A stretch of 5,773 bases of DNA from Deltaproteobacteria bacterium. Lineage in GTDB: Bacteria; Desulfobacterota; Desulfomonilia; UBA1062. The notes below the pieces were generated by a model. That model was not told where the DNA came from. It did no database searches and saw only the letters and a list, made by a program, of their open reading frames with translations. The stretch spans positions 1 to 5,773 of the forward strand of contig QMLJ01000095.1 of the NCBI GenBank assembly GCA_003643935.1, read 5' to 3'. This document shows, one piece after another, positions 1-5,656 of this stretch; position 1 is the first letter of the stretch, and every line of letters begins with the position of its first letter. The position numbers and the translations under genes were made by a program.

Positions 1-1
1 G

Positions 2-844
2 GTAGATGGTCTCTTGGACGATAGGATAGTTGAGGTGGATGTCAGGGAAACCTCCATGCCTGCAATAGAGGTGTTCTCTAATCAGGGTATAGAAGAAATG
101 GGTATTGATTTCAAGGAGATGTTCTCAAGCATAATGCCCAAAAGAACAAGGAAGAGGAAGATGAAGGTCAAGGATGCCCTTGATTTTCTTGTCCAGGAAG
201 AGGTTAACAGGTTGATAGACATGGACAAGGTCACTGAGGAAGCCCGTAAGCGCGTGGAAAACGCCGGTATTGTCTTTATAGACGAGCTTGACAAGGTTGC
301 CGGAAAGCAGTCGTCGCAGGGGCCTGATGTGTCAAGAGAAGGCGTGCAAAGGGATCTCTTGCCTATTGTAGAGGGTACCACGGTAAATACCAAATACGGG
401 CCTGTTAAGACGGATCATATCCTTTTCATCGGGGCAGGGGCCTTTCATGTCAGTAAACCCTCTGACCTGATACCCGAGTTACAGGGCAGGTTTCCCATAA
501 GAGAGGAATTAAGTTCGCTTACCAAGGAGGATTTTGTAAGGATACTAACTGAGCCTCGCAACGCCCTTGTGAAGCAGTATCAGGCGCTTCTAGCAACAGA
601 AGGTCTAGAACTGGTTTTCAAGGATGACGCCATAGATGAAATTGCCTCCATTGCCCAGTACATAAATGAGCACACAGAAAATATCGGGGCCAGGAGACTC
701 CATACCGTGCTTGAGAAGCTCCTGGAGGATATATCTTTCAGGGCCTCGGACATAAAGGATGCTGTCACCATAGATGCCAGCTATGTGAAGGACAAGCTGG
801 AGCCGATAATGAAAAAAGAAGACCTAACCAGGTACATACTTTAA
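2..844 (+). CDS. hslU: ATP-dependent protease ATPase subunit HslU (partial, 5' end missing)
   Basis: This is the C-terminal 280 residues of HslU, the AAA+ ring that unfolds proteins in the cytoplasm and feeds them to the HslV peptidase. The frame is open to the left edge, so it continues upstream; the TTG at 14 lies within this frame and is not a real start. The visible part begins inside the I domain. Walker B (IVFIDELDK) lies near visible residues 90-99. The sensor-1/arginine-finger block ([10 protein letters not shown] ... [15 protein letters not shown]) gives R163, and the sensor-2 motif [12 protein letters not shown] gives R231. These match E. coli D256, R325 and R393 with a constant offset of 162, so about 162 residues are missing, including Walker A and the GYVG pore loop. 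The C-terminus EDLTRYIL matches the family tail that docks into HslV. hslV is expected upstream, outside the window. No frameshift is seen. Confidence 0.97.
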   Translation, partial: VDGLLDDRIVEVDVRETSMPAIEVFSNQGIEEMGIDFKEMFSSIMPKRTRKRKMKVKDALDFLVQEEVNRLIDMDKVTEEARKRVENAGIVFIDELDKVAGKQSSQGPDVSREGVQRDLLPIVEGTTVNTKYGPVKTDHILFIGAGAFHVSKPSDLIPELQGRFPIREELSSLTKEDFVRILTEPRNALVKQYQALLATEGLELVFKDDAIDEIASIAQYINEHTENIGARRLHTVLEKLLEDISFRASDIKDAVTIDASYVKDKLEPIMKKEDLTRYIL

Positions 845-1046
845 GGTATGCTACTTGCTGACCAGGGCAAGCAAACGATGCTGTGAGAGGTTTTGAAATT
901 AATCCGTAATTGCTATAGAACTATCCTTGCGGACTTATACTGTTTAGGCGGTAGTTACCTAAGGATTTATTGGTGAAATCGATAAGTAGGTATTTTTATT
1001 TCAGGGAAAATATAATGGAAGTTACTAGGTATTCCCATGTATAGGA
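845..1046. other. Intergenic spacer after hslU
   Basis: About 200 bases between the hslU stop and the palindrome hold no convincing gene. A weak inverted repeat (CTTGC/GCAAG) lies near 850-876, without a T-tract. A -10-like TATACT occurs at 936-941 without a good -35. An AAGGA at 961-965 precedes a GTG at 973 that opens a 23-codon frame ending at 1044. The last two could together mark a very short transcript, but each is weak alone. The rest is AT-rich and unremarkable. Confidence 0.5.
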
Positions 1047-1070
1047 CCGGGACATGTTAACATGTCCCGG
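1047..1070. terminator. Perfect 24-bp palindrome, likely bidirectional terminator between convergent genes
   Basis: The sequence is its own reverse complement over 24 bases. It can fold as a 10-bp stem (CCGGGACATG with CATGTCCCGG) closed by a TTAA loop. It sits 202 bases after hslU and 19 bases after the cold shock stop codon, between convergent genes, which is the usual place for a shared terminator. The stem is strong, but neither side has a clean T-run: the plus-strand exit reads GTTCTAGTTACCTTATAT and the minus-strand exit is less T-rich. It may act as a terminator, or as a 3' end stabilised by structure. A dimeric protein site is the other possibility. Confidence 0.65.
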
Positions 1071-1089
1071 GTTCTAGTTACCTTATATA

Positions 1090-1290
1090 CTACAGCTTTG
1101 TCACGTTAGAGGCCTGTGGGCCTTTTGCCCCCTGTACTATATCAAAGGAAACCCTGTCCCCCTCTTCGAGGGACTTAAAGCCGTCCTCTTTAATGGCTGA
1201 GAAATGTACGAATACATCTTCTCCACCGTCTTCTGTTATAAACCCGTAACCCTTTTGGCTGTTAAACCACTTAACTGTTCCTTTGGACAT
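1090..1290 (-). CDS. csp: Cold shock protein (CspA family, single CSD domain)
   Basis: This complete 66-residue protein is one cold shock domain, a five-stranded OB-fold that binds single-stranded RNA or DNA and melts RNA secondary structure in the cytoplasm. The start [10 protein letters not shown] is the family N-terminus. RNP1 is KGYGFI (residues 13-18) and RNP2 is VFVHF (26-30), carrying the aromatic residues that stack on bases; W8, F17, F27, H29 and F30 are all present. The C-terminal strand [10 protein letters not shown] is also typical. Length is normal for the family. The ATG is supported by a good ribosome binding site 5 bases upstream. The gene is convergent with hslU and divergent from the large exported-protein gene. 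The leader of about 118 bases suggests post-transcriptional control. Bacteria often have several csp paralogues, so I do not assign a letter. Whether it is cold-induced or constitutive cannot be told from the protein. Confidence 0.96.
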   Translation of the reverse strand: MSKGTVKWFNSQKGYGFITEDGGEDVFVHFSAIKEDGFKSLEEGDRVSFDIVQGAKGPQASNVTKL

Positions 1291-1295
1291 CTAAA

Positions 1296-1303
1296 CACCT
1301 CTT
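1296..1303 (-). promoter_or_regulatory. Ribosome binding site of csp
   Basis: On the minus strand this reads AAGAGGTG, ending 5 bases before the ATG. It fixes the csp start. The site lies inside a segment (CUAAGAGG, 1298-1305) that can pair with UUUCUUAG further up the leader, so it may be exposed or hidden depending on the fold. Confidence 0.8.
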
Positions 1304-1349
1304 AGTTCTGATTTCTTATCTCTATTAGAGCTAAGAAACCTGTTTCTTA
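1298..1349 (-). promoter_or_regulatory. csp 5' leader with mutually exclusive hairpins (candidate RNA thermosensor)
   Basis: Read on the minus strand, the order is TAAGAAA (1349-1343), CAGG loop, TTTCTTAG (1338-1331), CTCT-AAT-AGAG (1330-1320), A, TAAGAAA (1318-1312), then CTAAGAGG (1305-1298), which holds the Shine-Dalgarno. The central UUUCUUAG can pair three ways. With the first UAAGAAA it makes a 7-bp hairpin with a CAGG loop. With the second UAAGAAA it makes a 7-bp stem, a G/A mismatch, a 4-bp stem and an AAU loop. With CUAAGAGG it makes 8 pairs, two of them G-U, covering the ribosome binding site. Competing AU-rich folds in a csp leader resemble the known temperature-dependent refolding of E. 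coli cspA mRNA, although no sequence homology to that leader is claimed. Confidence 0.5.
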
Positions 1350-1414
1350 TTTCTGAAATAACGAGATTAAAATATTTAACCGGAAAGCTTTTAGTAGGTT
1401 TTCATCGGTTTACT

Positions 1415-1441
1415 ATTATAATTTCGTATTTCAGATGTCAT
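1415..1441 (-). promoter_or_regulatory. Predicted sigma-70-type promoter of csp
   Basis: On the minus strand a perfect TATAAT (1420-1415) is preceded by ATGACA (1441-1436, five of six matches to TTGACA). The spacer is 15 bases, shorter than ideal. The start would be near 1408, giving a leader of about 118 bases. A perfect TTGACA also exists further up (1473-1468), but nothing like a good -10 lies 16-18 bases after it. Confidence 0.55.
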
Positions 1442-1480
1442 ACCTAGTTAATGCAAATAACCTCCCCTGTCAATAACAAA

Positions 1481-1492
1481 AGATAATTATCT
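1481..1492. promoter_or_regulatory. 12-bp palindrome between divergent promoters
   Basis: AGATAATTATCT is a perfect palindrome about 40 bases upstream of the csp -35 and 32 bases upstream of the rightward -35. The position suits a regulator acting on either promoter. It is AT-rich, so chance occurrence is plausible, and no regulator family is recognised. Confidence 0.3.
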
Positions 1493-1524
1493 GTTGGTAA
1501 GGATAACATGCACAATCTTTATTC

Positions 1525-1553
1525 TTGACAACGGCCTTAATCGATTCGATTAT
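1525..1553 (+). promoter_or_regulatory. Predicted sigma-70-type promoter of the exported protein gene
   Basis: A perfect -35 TTGACA (1525-1530) is followed after exactly 17 bases by GATTAT (1548-1553, four of six matches to TATAAT). The start would be near 1560, giving a leader of about 60 bases before the ATG at 1622. Confidence 0.6.
1538..1552. promoter_or_regulatory. 15-bp operator-like palindrome overlapping the -10 box
   Basis: TAATCGATTCGATTA consists of two perfect 7-base half sites (TAATCGA and TCGATTA) around a central T. It covers the end of the promoter spacer and most of the -10 element, the classic position for a repressor that blocks RNA polymerase. No regulator gene is visible in the window and the half site does not match an operator that I can name with confidence. 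Confidence 0.4.
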
Positions 1554-1560
1554 TCCACTG

Positions 1561-1605
1561 GTTTCTTTAGCCTTAGTATGCCTGGGCGATAGAGGCTAAA
1601 GGGAC
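1561..1605 (+). promoter_or_regulatory. 5' untranslated stem-loop of the exported protein mRNA
   Basis: GTTTCTTTAGCCT (1561-1573) pairs with AGGCTAAAGGGAC (1593-1605) over 13 positions, 11 Watson-Crick and two G-U, with a 19-base loop. The stem starts at the predicted transcription start and ends 4 bases before the GGAGG ribosome binding site. Such a 5'-terminal hairpin could protect the mRNA from RNase E-type decay, as known for E. coli ompA, or modulate ribosome access. There is no T-run after it, so an intrinsic terminator or attenuator is unlikely. Confidence 0.5.
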
Positions 1606-1609
1606 TGAT

Positions 1610-1614
1610 GGAGG
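1610..1614 (+). promoter_or_regulatory. Ribosome binding site of the exported protein gene
   Basis: GGAGG lies 7 bases before the ATG at 1622 and settles the start. An earlier ATG at 1617 is too close to it and stops after two codons. Confidence 0.85.
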
Positions 1615-1621
1615 CCATGAG

Positions 1622-1699
1622 ATGAAAAAGAATTATCAGATCTTCTTTTTTTTATTGCTATCTTGCCTTGCACTTGTGCAAGCCCCAAAGGCAAGGGCC
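1622..1699 (+). other. Signal peptide (residues 1-26)
   Basis: Residues 2-3 are Lys-Lys, followed by a hydrophobic stretch (IFFFLLLSCLALV) and a c-region ending in ARA, which fits signal peptidase I cleavage between A26 and L27. An LLSC sequence at 12-15 also fits a loose lipobox, so lipoprotein processing at C15 is the alternative. I prefer signal peptidase I because the hydrophobic stretch continues past C15. Confidence 0.75.
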
Positions 1700-4600
1700 C
1701 TGGATACGAAATGGGTCCCTGTTGACAGGGATGAGGCCATACAACTTTCCAAGGGCATCACCAGGTCAAAGTATCCCAACGCAGATATAGTTGTGGTGGA
1801 CCAGAAGAGGTGGGTTAAATATAGGGAAGACGGGACCTATATTGAATTTTTCGAGTCTTACGAAAAGATACTCACGGAAAGGGGAAAAAGGTCTCTTAAC
1901 GTTATATCATCATACTTCACTATCCCCTATAATACCACGGGGTTTACCAAGGTAGAGATAATAAAACCCAGCGGCAGGTCTATACCCATTGACATAAAGT
2001 TCAACAGCAGTATCACCACAAGTCACTCTCAAATGAAGGAAAACATCTATAACCCTAACAGGAAAGTCCTGAATGTGACTGTATCGGGTCTTGAGATAGG
2101 GGATACCCTGCATTTTATAATCAAGGACCATTTCACCAAGGCGCTTTTGCCTGGTACGTGGAGTGATTATGTTGCACTGCAGGATGTAAATCCAATAAAA
2201 CTTTTTACCTATACCATTGTTGCACCCAGGGCAATGCCGCTTAAAAAAATCTCCTTGAAGGATGTAGTAAAAGGTACTGTAACATACAAAAGAAAAAGAG
2301 AAGACAAGGCGATAGTTTATACTTGGGTTGCAAGGGATGTCCCCCAGGTCTTTCCCGAGCCTGACATGCCACCTGTATACACCGTAGCCCAGAGGGTGCT
2401 TGTGAGCACGATAAATGACTGGAAGTGGATATCACGGTGGTATTGGAATCTATGCAAGCCTAGTTTAGCCAGCATTACCCCTGACATGGAAAAAAAGGTC
2501 CATGATCTGATCATGGGTGTAAAAGGCAGACAAAAAAGGATGGAGGCAGTTTTTTACTGGGTTTCACATGAGATACGTTATCTCGGTATAACAGTAGAAA
2601 AAAAGGCCCCTGGCTATGAACCGCATCCCGTTTCCATGACCTTTCACAACCGTGCAGGCGTGTGCAGGGATAAAGCAGCGCTCCTGGTGGCTATGCTCAG
2701 GTTGGCAGGCTTTGATGCATATCCCGTGCTCATAATGGTTGGCCCGAAAAAAGACCCTGATCTACCCCAGCCCTTTTTTAACCATGCCATTGCATGCGTC
2801 CGGAAAAAGGATGGATCTTACATATTGATGGACCCGACTGACGAGAGTACCAAGGTGTTTTTCCCAGCCTACCTAGGTAACAAGAGCTATCTGGTAGCCA
2901 CCCCTGAGGGAGAGGACTTGAGGCTAAGCCCGGTGCAGCCTGCTGATAAAAACATGATGGTAATAAAGACAAGTGCAGAGCTAGGCCAGGGTAATGATCT
3001 TTTGGTAACATGTACCCTTGTCTTTGGCGGGATTAACGATAACATGTATAGAGGTTATTTCTCAAGGTTGACCCCTGATGAGCTTGATGCCTTTTGGGAA
3101 AAGCTTGTAAAAAAGGTGGCCTCTGGTGCCCGATTAAGACAATACACAATAACCCCGCGGAACATGCTGGATACAGAAAAACCCCTGAAGGTAGAACTGT
3201 ACATGGAGGTAAAAGATGCACTGATAAGAGGTCATGATGTAATAATGGTACCTGTAATGGACTGGGGCGATAATGTGGGTATGTTACATTATCTAACAGG
3301 TAGGATGGGGCTCGAAAGGCGGAAGTACCCTTATGTGACCCAGTACACATGTGGTGTAAGGCAAGAATACACCCTTAAGCTAGGAAAAGCATTTAAGAAC
3401 GTGATCTATCTTCCGCCCTCTTATAATGTGGAAAACAGGGGGGAGTCATGGGTGAGGAAGGTAACGCTGAGACACGGTGTATTGAATATAGAGGACGTCT
3501 TCAAGATGACTCTAAGCGAATACTCACCAAAGGATTATCTTGTGCTTAAGGATACACTTAAGAAGATTGAGAAGGCAAAGAGGGAGGTTCCCATATTTGG
3601 CCTAAATGGCACAAGAGGGATCCAAGAAGGAGTAGCCTGGTATATGAAGTTCCATCCAGATGCCGTCATCCTGGAAGAAAAAGATGATTTTGATGTAATA
3701 GATGCACATTCGTGGACAGAGACAAGGCACATGAAGATGAAGATCTTAACGTATGCCGGCATGAAGGATAACAGCGATATATATATAGAATATAACCCCA
3801 TCTGGGAGAAAGTAAGGGTTGTTAAGGCCTGTGTTATATCGCCGTCAGGTAATTCAGTATCATACAGGCCTGAGGATATCAATGAAATGGATGCACCCTG
3901 GGTGGGTGATGCCCCGAGGTATCCGAGTGGGAAGATTCTCGTGTTAAGCCTACCTTCAGTGGCTGTAGGAAGTACCATTGATTATACCATAACTGTGGAA
4001 AGGAAAAACCAGCCCTTTTTCTCTGCAAACAACATGTTCATGTATCAGGACCTAATGCTAGGAAAGGTGCGAAGCGTGGTAGGACATGCCAGGTTTTCTG
4101 TTAATACGTGCCTTAATTCCTATTACCCTATAGTTGATAGGGTTATCACTTTAAGGGTGCCGGATGGATTACATATAAGCATCTCTGATCCCGGGAGTAA
4201 CGTGGTATTAAGAGACCCTTCGCACAAGGAAGACAGCCTTGCCGACCTGACCAAAAAGGTGATTAAGAAAGGTAGTTCAAGGGTCTTCGAATTTCACCTA
4301 AGGCATGTAAGGCCTGTTAAGAGAGAGGATTACATGCCCCCTTGGTATAGTTTTGAGCCCATGGTTCTTGCTTCAGGTGGTAGTTGGCGCTCTTATTCGT
4401 CAGATTTGTTTAATGTCTTAGTCAATGCAAGTCTTAAGCATGACTTGACTGTTGAGAAGGCCCGGGATTTGACGCGTGGCATGTCTTCTGGCATGGATAA
4501 GATACAGGCAATACGTGACTTTGTGGCTAAGGCAATACACAGTATTGATGTGCCGATATTCAACCTACCCATGGATTGCATTTCTTCGGCCGACAGGACA

Positions 4601-5656
4601 TTAAGGGATGGTTATGGCAATTCTACAGACATTGCGGTGCTATTATACACCATGCTTAAGGCTGTGGGCTTTAAGCCTGAATTTGTGCTCGCTTCACCCA
4701 TAAACTACGAAGGCAGGTTTATTGTCCCCATTAGGGCCTACCCTAATCCTGTATGGTTTTCGGTTGTACTTGTACGCGTACGGACAAGCAAAGGGTATGT
4801 ATACCTGAACGATACAGACCAGTATGCACCCCTAGGGAGCACTCCAAGCGATGGCCACCTGGGACTTGACCTGGCAAGGGGTGATATCTTCGAGATTAAG
4901 GCCTTAAGCCCAGAATTGAGGGACAGTGAGGATGTAAGAATCAACATAACCCTTCGTGATAACGGTGATGTTATCATGAAAAAGACCAGGAAGACCTACG
5001 GCATGGACTTTGCCCTCTTCAAAAAGAGGTTTTCTGAGATAACACCTGAAGACAGGAAGCGGCATTTACAGGAACTTGTATCTAGCATAAGCAAGGGAGC
5101 CAGGCCGATAGGCAGATACATAACCAATTACTACGTATATCCAGGCATTGAGGAATTCTCGGTGAGCATTAAGGGCTATGCTGTAAGGGAGGGTGGCTAC
5201 ATGTATTTGGAGCTACCCGGCATGGTAAAAAGGTTTGCCGGTCTTGAAAGGGGGTCAAGGTATAACCCGGTTTACAGGTCCTGGAGGGTTAAAAGACATA
5301 TAGTGGTTAGCGTAAAACTCCCTACTTGCCTGGGGGCTGTCGAGATAAAGCCTCCTGCATCGTTGGAAATAAAGGTAAAGCATGCTGGAACAGTAAAGTT
5401 TTTCTCGACCGTCACCAAGGGAGAGGAAAGGGTCCTCCTTGTCAGGGAGGATATAGATCTCAGGCCTTTCTTTGTACTGCCAAGTGAATATCCCAAGATT
5501 GCGGAAAGCTTGAGACAAATAACAAGACTTGGAAATAGGGTACTCCTTGCAAAAGTAAAGCAGGCCAGCCTGGATGCGCATAGATGTTACCTCGGAGGAG
5601 GTAGAACCATACATGGGTTGTATACATGTATTGAGGGGCCAGGGCTAGCCGAGTAG
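1622..5656 (+). CDS. Secreted double DUF3857/transglutaminase-like protein (1344 aa, function unknown)
   Basis: This is a large exported protein of the DUF3857 plus transglutaminase-core type. The N-terminus (KK, hydrophobic residues 7-20, ARA at 24-26) is a Sec signal peptide, so the protein acts in the periplasm, at the cell surface or outside. Module 1 runs as DUF3857-like beta region (about 60-250), papain-like transglutaminase core (about 300-410) and beta-rich region (about 440-655). The core shows GVCRDKAALL with C348, FNHAI with H388 and MDPTDE with D404, a complete triad. Module 2 repeats the order: DUF3857-like (about 690-900), core-like (about 940-1068) and beta-rich (about 1100-1310). 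In it the triad positions are S1001, V1048 and D1064, so it is probably inactive. Single-module family members are usually near 600-700 residues; this is twice that. After the signal peptide no obvious membrane helix is seen. Residues 1311-1344 have no match in module 1. Known folds of this type act as cysteine peptidases, amidases or cross-linking enzymes; the substrate here is unknown. It has its own promoter and is probably monocistronic. Confidence 0.9.
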   Translation: MKKNYQIFFFLLLSCLALVQAPKARALDTKWVPVDRDEAIQLSKGITRSKYPNADIVVVDQKRWVKYREDGTYIEFFESYEKILTERGKRSLNVISSYFTIPYNTTGFTKVEIIKPSGRSIPIDIKFNSSITTSHSQMKENIYNPNRKVLNVTVSGLEIGDTLHFIIKDHFTKALLPGTWSDYVALQDVNPIKLFTYTIVAPRAMPLKKISLKDVVKGTVTYKRKREDKAIVYTWVARDVPQVFPEPDMPPVYTVAQRVLVSTINDWKWISRWYWNLCKPSLASITPDMEKKVHDLIMGVKGRQKRMEAVFYWVSHEIRYLGITVEKKAPGYEPHPVSMTFHNRAGVCRDKAALLVAMLRLAGFDAYPVLIMVGPKKDPDLPQPFFNHAIACVRKKDGSYILMDPTDESTKVFFPAYLGNKSYLVATPEGEDLRLSPVQPADKNMMVIKTSAELGQGNDLLVTCTLVFGGINDNMYRGYFSRLTPDELDAFWEKLVKKVASGARLRQYTITPRNMLDTEKPLKVELYMEVKDALIRGHDVIMVPVMDWGDNVGMLHYLTGRMGLERRKYPYVTQYTCGVRQEYTLKLGKAFKNVIYLPPSYNVENRGESWVRKVTLRHGVLNIEDVFKMTLSEYSPKDYLVLKDTLKKIEKAKREVPIFGLNGTRGIQEGVAWYMKFHPDAVILEEKDDFDVIDAHSWTETRHMKMKILTYAGMKDNSDIYIEYNPIWEKVRVVKACVISPSGNSVSYRPEDINEMDAPWVGDAPRYPSGKILVLSLPSVAVGSTIDYTITVERKNQPFFSANNMFMYQDLMLGKVRSVVGHARFSVNTCLNSYYPIVDRVITLRVPDGLHISISDPGSNVVLRDPSHKEDSLADLTKKVIKKGSSRVFEFHLRHVRPVKREDYMPPWYSFEPMVLASGGSWRSYSSDLFNVLVNASLKHDLTVEKARDLTRGMSSGMDKIQAIRDFVAKAIHSIDVPIFNLPMDCISSADRTLRDGYGNSTDIAVLLYTMLKAVGFKPEFVLASPINYEGRFIVPIRAYPNPVWFSVVLVRVRTSKGYVYLNDTDQYAPLGSTPSDGHLGLDLARGDIFEIKALSPELRDSEDVRINITLRDNGDVIMKKTRKTYGMDFALFKKRFSEITPEDRKRHLQELVSSISKGARPIGRYITNYYVYPGIEEFSVSIKGYAVREGGYMYLELPGMVKRFAGLERGSRYNPVYRSWRVKRHIVVSVKLPTCLGAVEIKPPASLEIKVKHAGTVKFFSTVTKGEERVLLVREDIDLRPFFVLPSEYPKIAESLRQITRLGNRVLLAKVKQASLDAHRCYLGGGRTIHGLYTCIEGPGLAE
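3704..5548 (+). repeat. Second, degenerate copy of the DUF3857-transglutaminase module (protein-level repeat)
   Basis: Residues about 695-1309 repeat residues about 60-655 at an offset of roughly 650. Matching segments include CRDKAALLVAMLRLAGF with STDIAVLLYTMLKAVGF, ASGARLRQYTITP with SKGARPIGRYITN, and IIKPSGRS with VISPSGNS. The spacing between the His and Asp positions is 16 in both (388/404 and 1048/1064). Conservation of fold residues with loss of the Cys and His suggests a structural or binding role. The nucleotide sequences have diverged, so the duplication is old. Confidence 0.8.

Larger units (their letters stand above)
1291..1621. other. Divergent intergenic control region (csp <- -> exported protein gene)
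   Basis: This 331-base gap contains no gene. From left to right it holds the csp ribosome binding site, the csp leader with alternative hairpins (1298-1349), an AT-rich stretch (about 1363-1420), the csp promoter (1415-1441), a 12-bp palindrome (1481-1492), the rightward promoter (1525-1553) with an overlapping 15-bp palindrome, a 5' stem-loop (1561-1605) and the ribosome binding site of the large gene. The predicted transcription starts lie near 1408 (-) and 1560 (+), leaving about 150 bases of shared upstream DNA. Confidence 0.7.

Noticed and set aside
82..771. Minus-strand open frames inside hslU
   Set aside because: hslU is unmistakable on the plus strand; these are antisense shadows with no recognisable domain.
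14..844. TTG at 14 as the start of a complete 276-residue protein
   Set aside because: The frame is open to the left edge and the residues match HslU from about position 163, so this is an internal codon of a partial gene.
1468..1473. Perfect TTGACA on the minus strand as the csp -35
   Set aside because: No acceptable -10 lies 16-18 bases downstream; the ATGACA/TATAAT pair closer to csp is better despite its 15-base spacer.
1617..1625. ATG-AGA-TGA upstream mini-frame overlapping the start of the large gene
   Set aside because: Only two codons and too close to the GGAGG to be a likely start; probably chance.
4956..4978. Inverted repeat TGATAAC/GTTATCA inside the large gene
   Set aside because: It lies within a coding region, has no associated signal, and such short hairpins are expected by chance in 4 kb.
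1910..5614. Many open frames of 60-150 codons on the minus strand inside the large gene
   Set aside because: They lie opposite a clearly coding frame, lack good ribosome binding sites, and have low-complexity Ser/Leu/Cys/His-rich texts typical of antisense shadows.
5594..5648. GGAGGAGGT followed by ATG at 5613 as a small downstream gene
   Set aside because: The frame stops after 11 codons and lies within the large gene and the overlap with the convergent gene.
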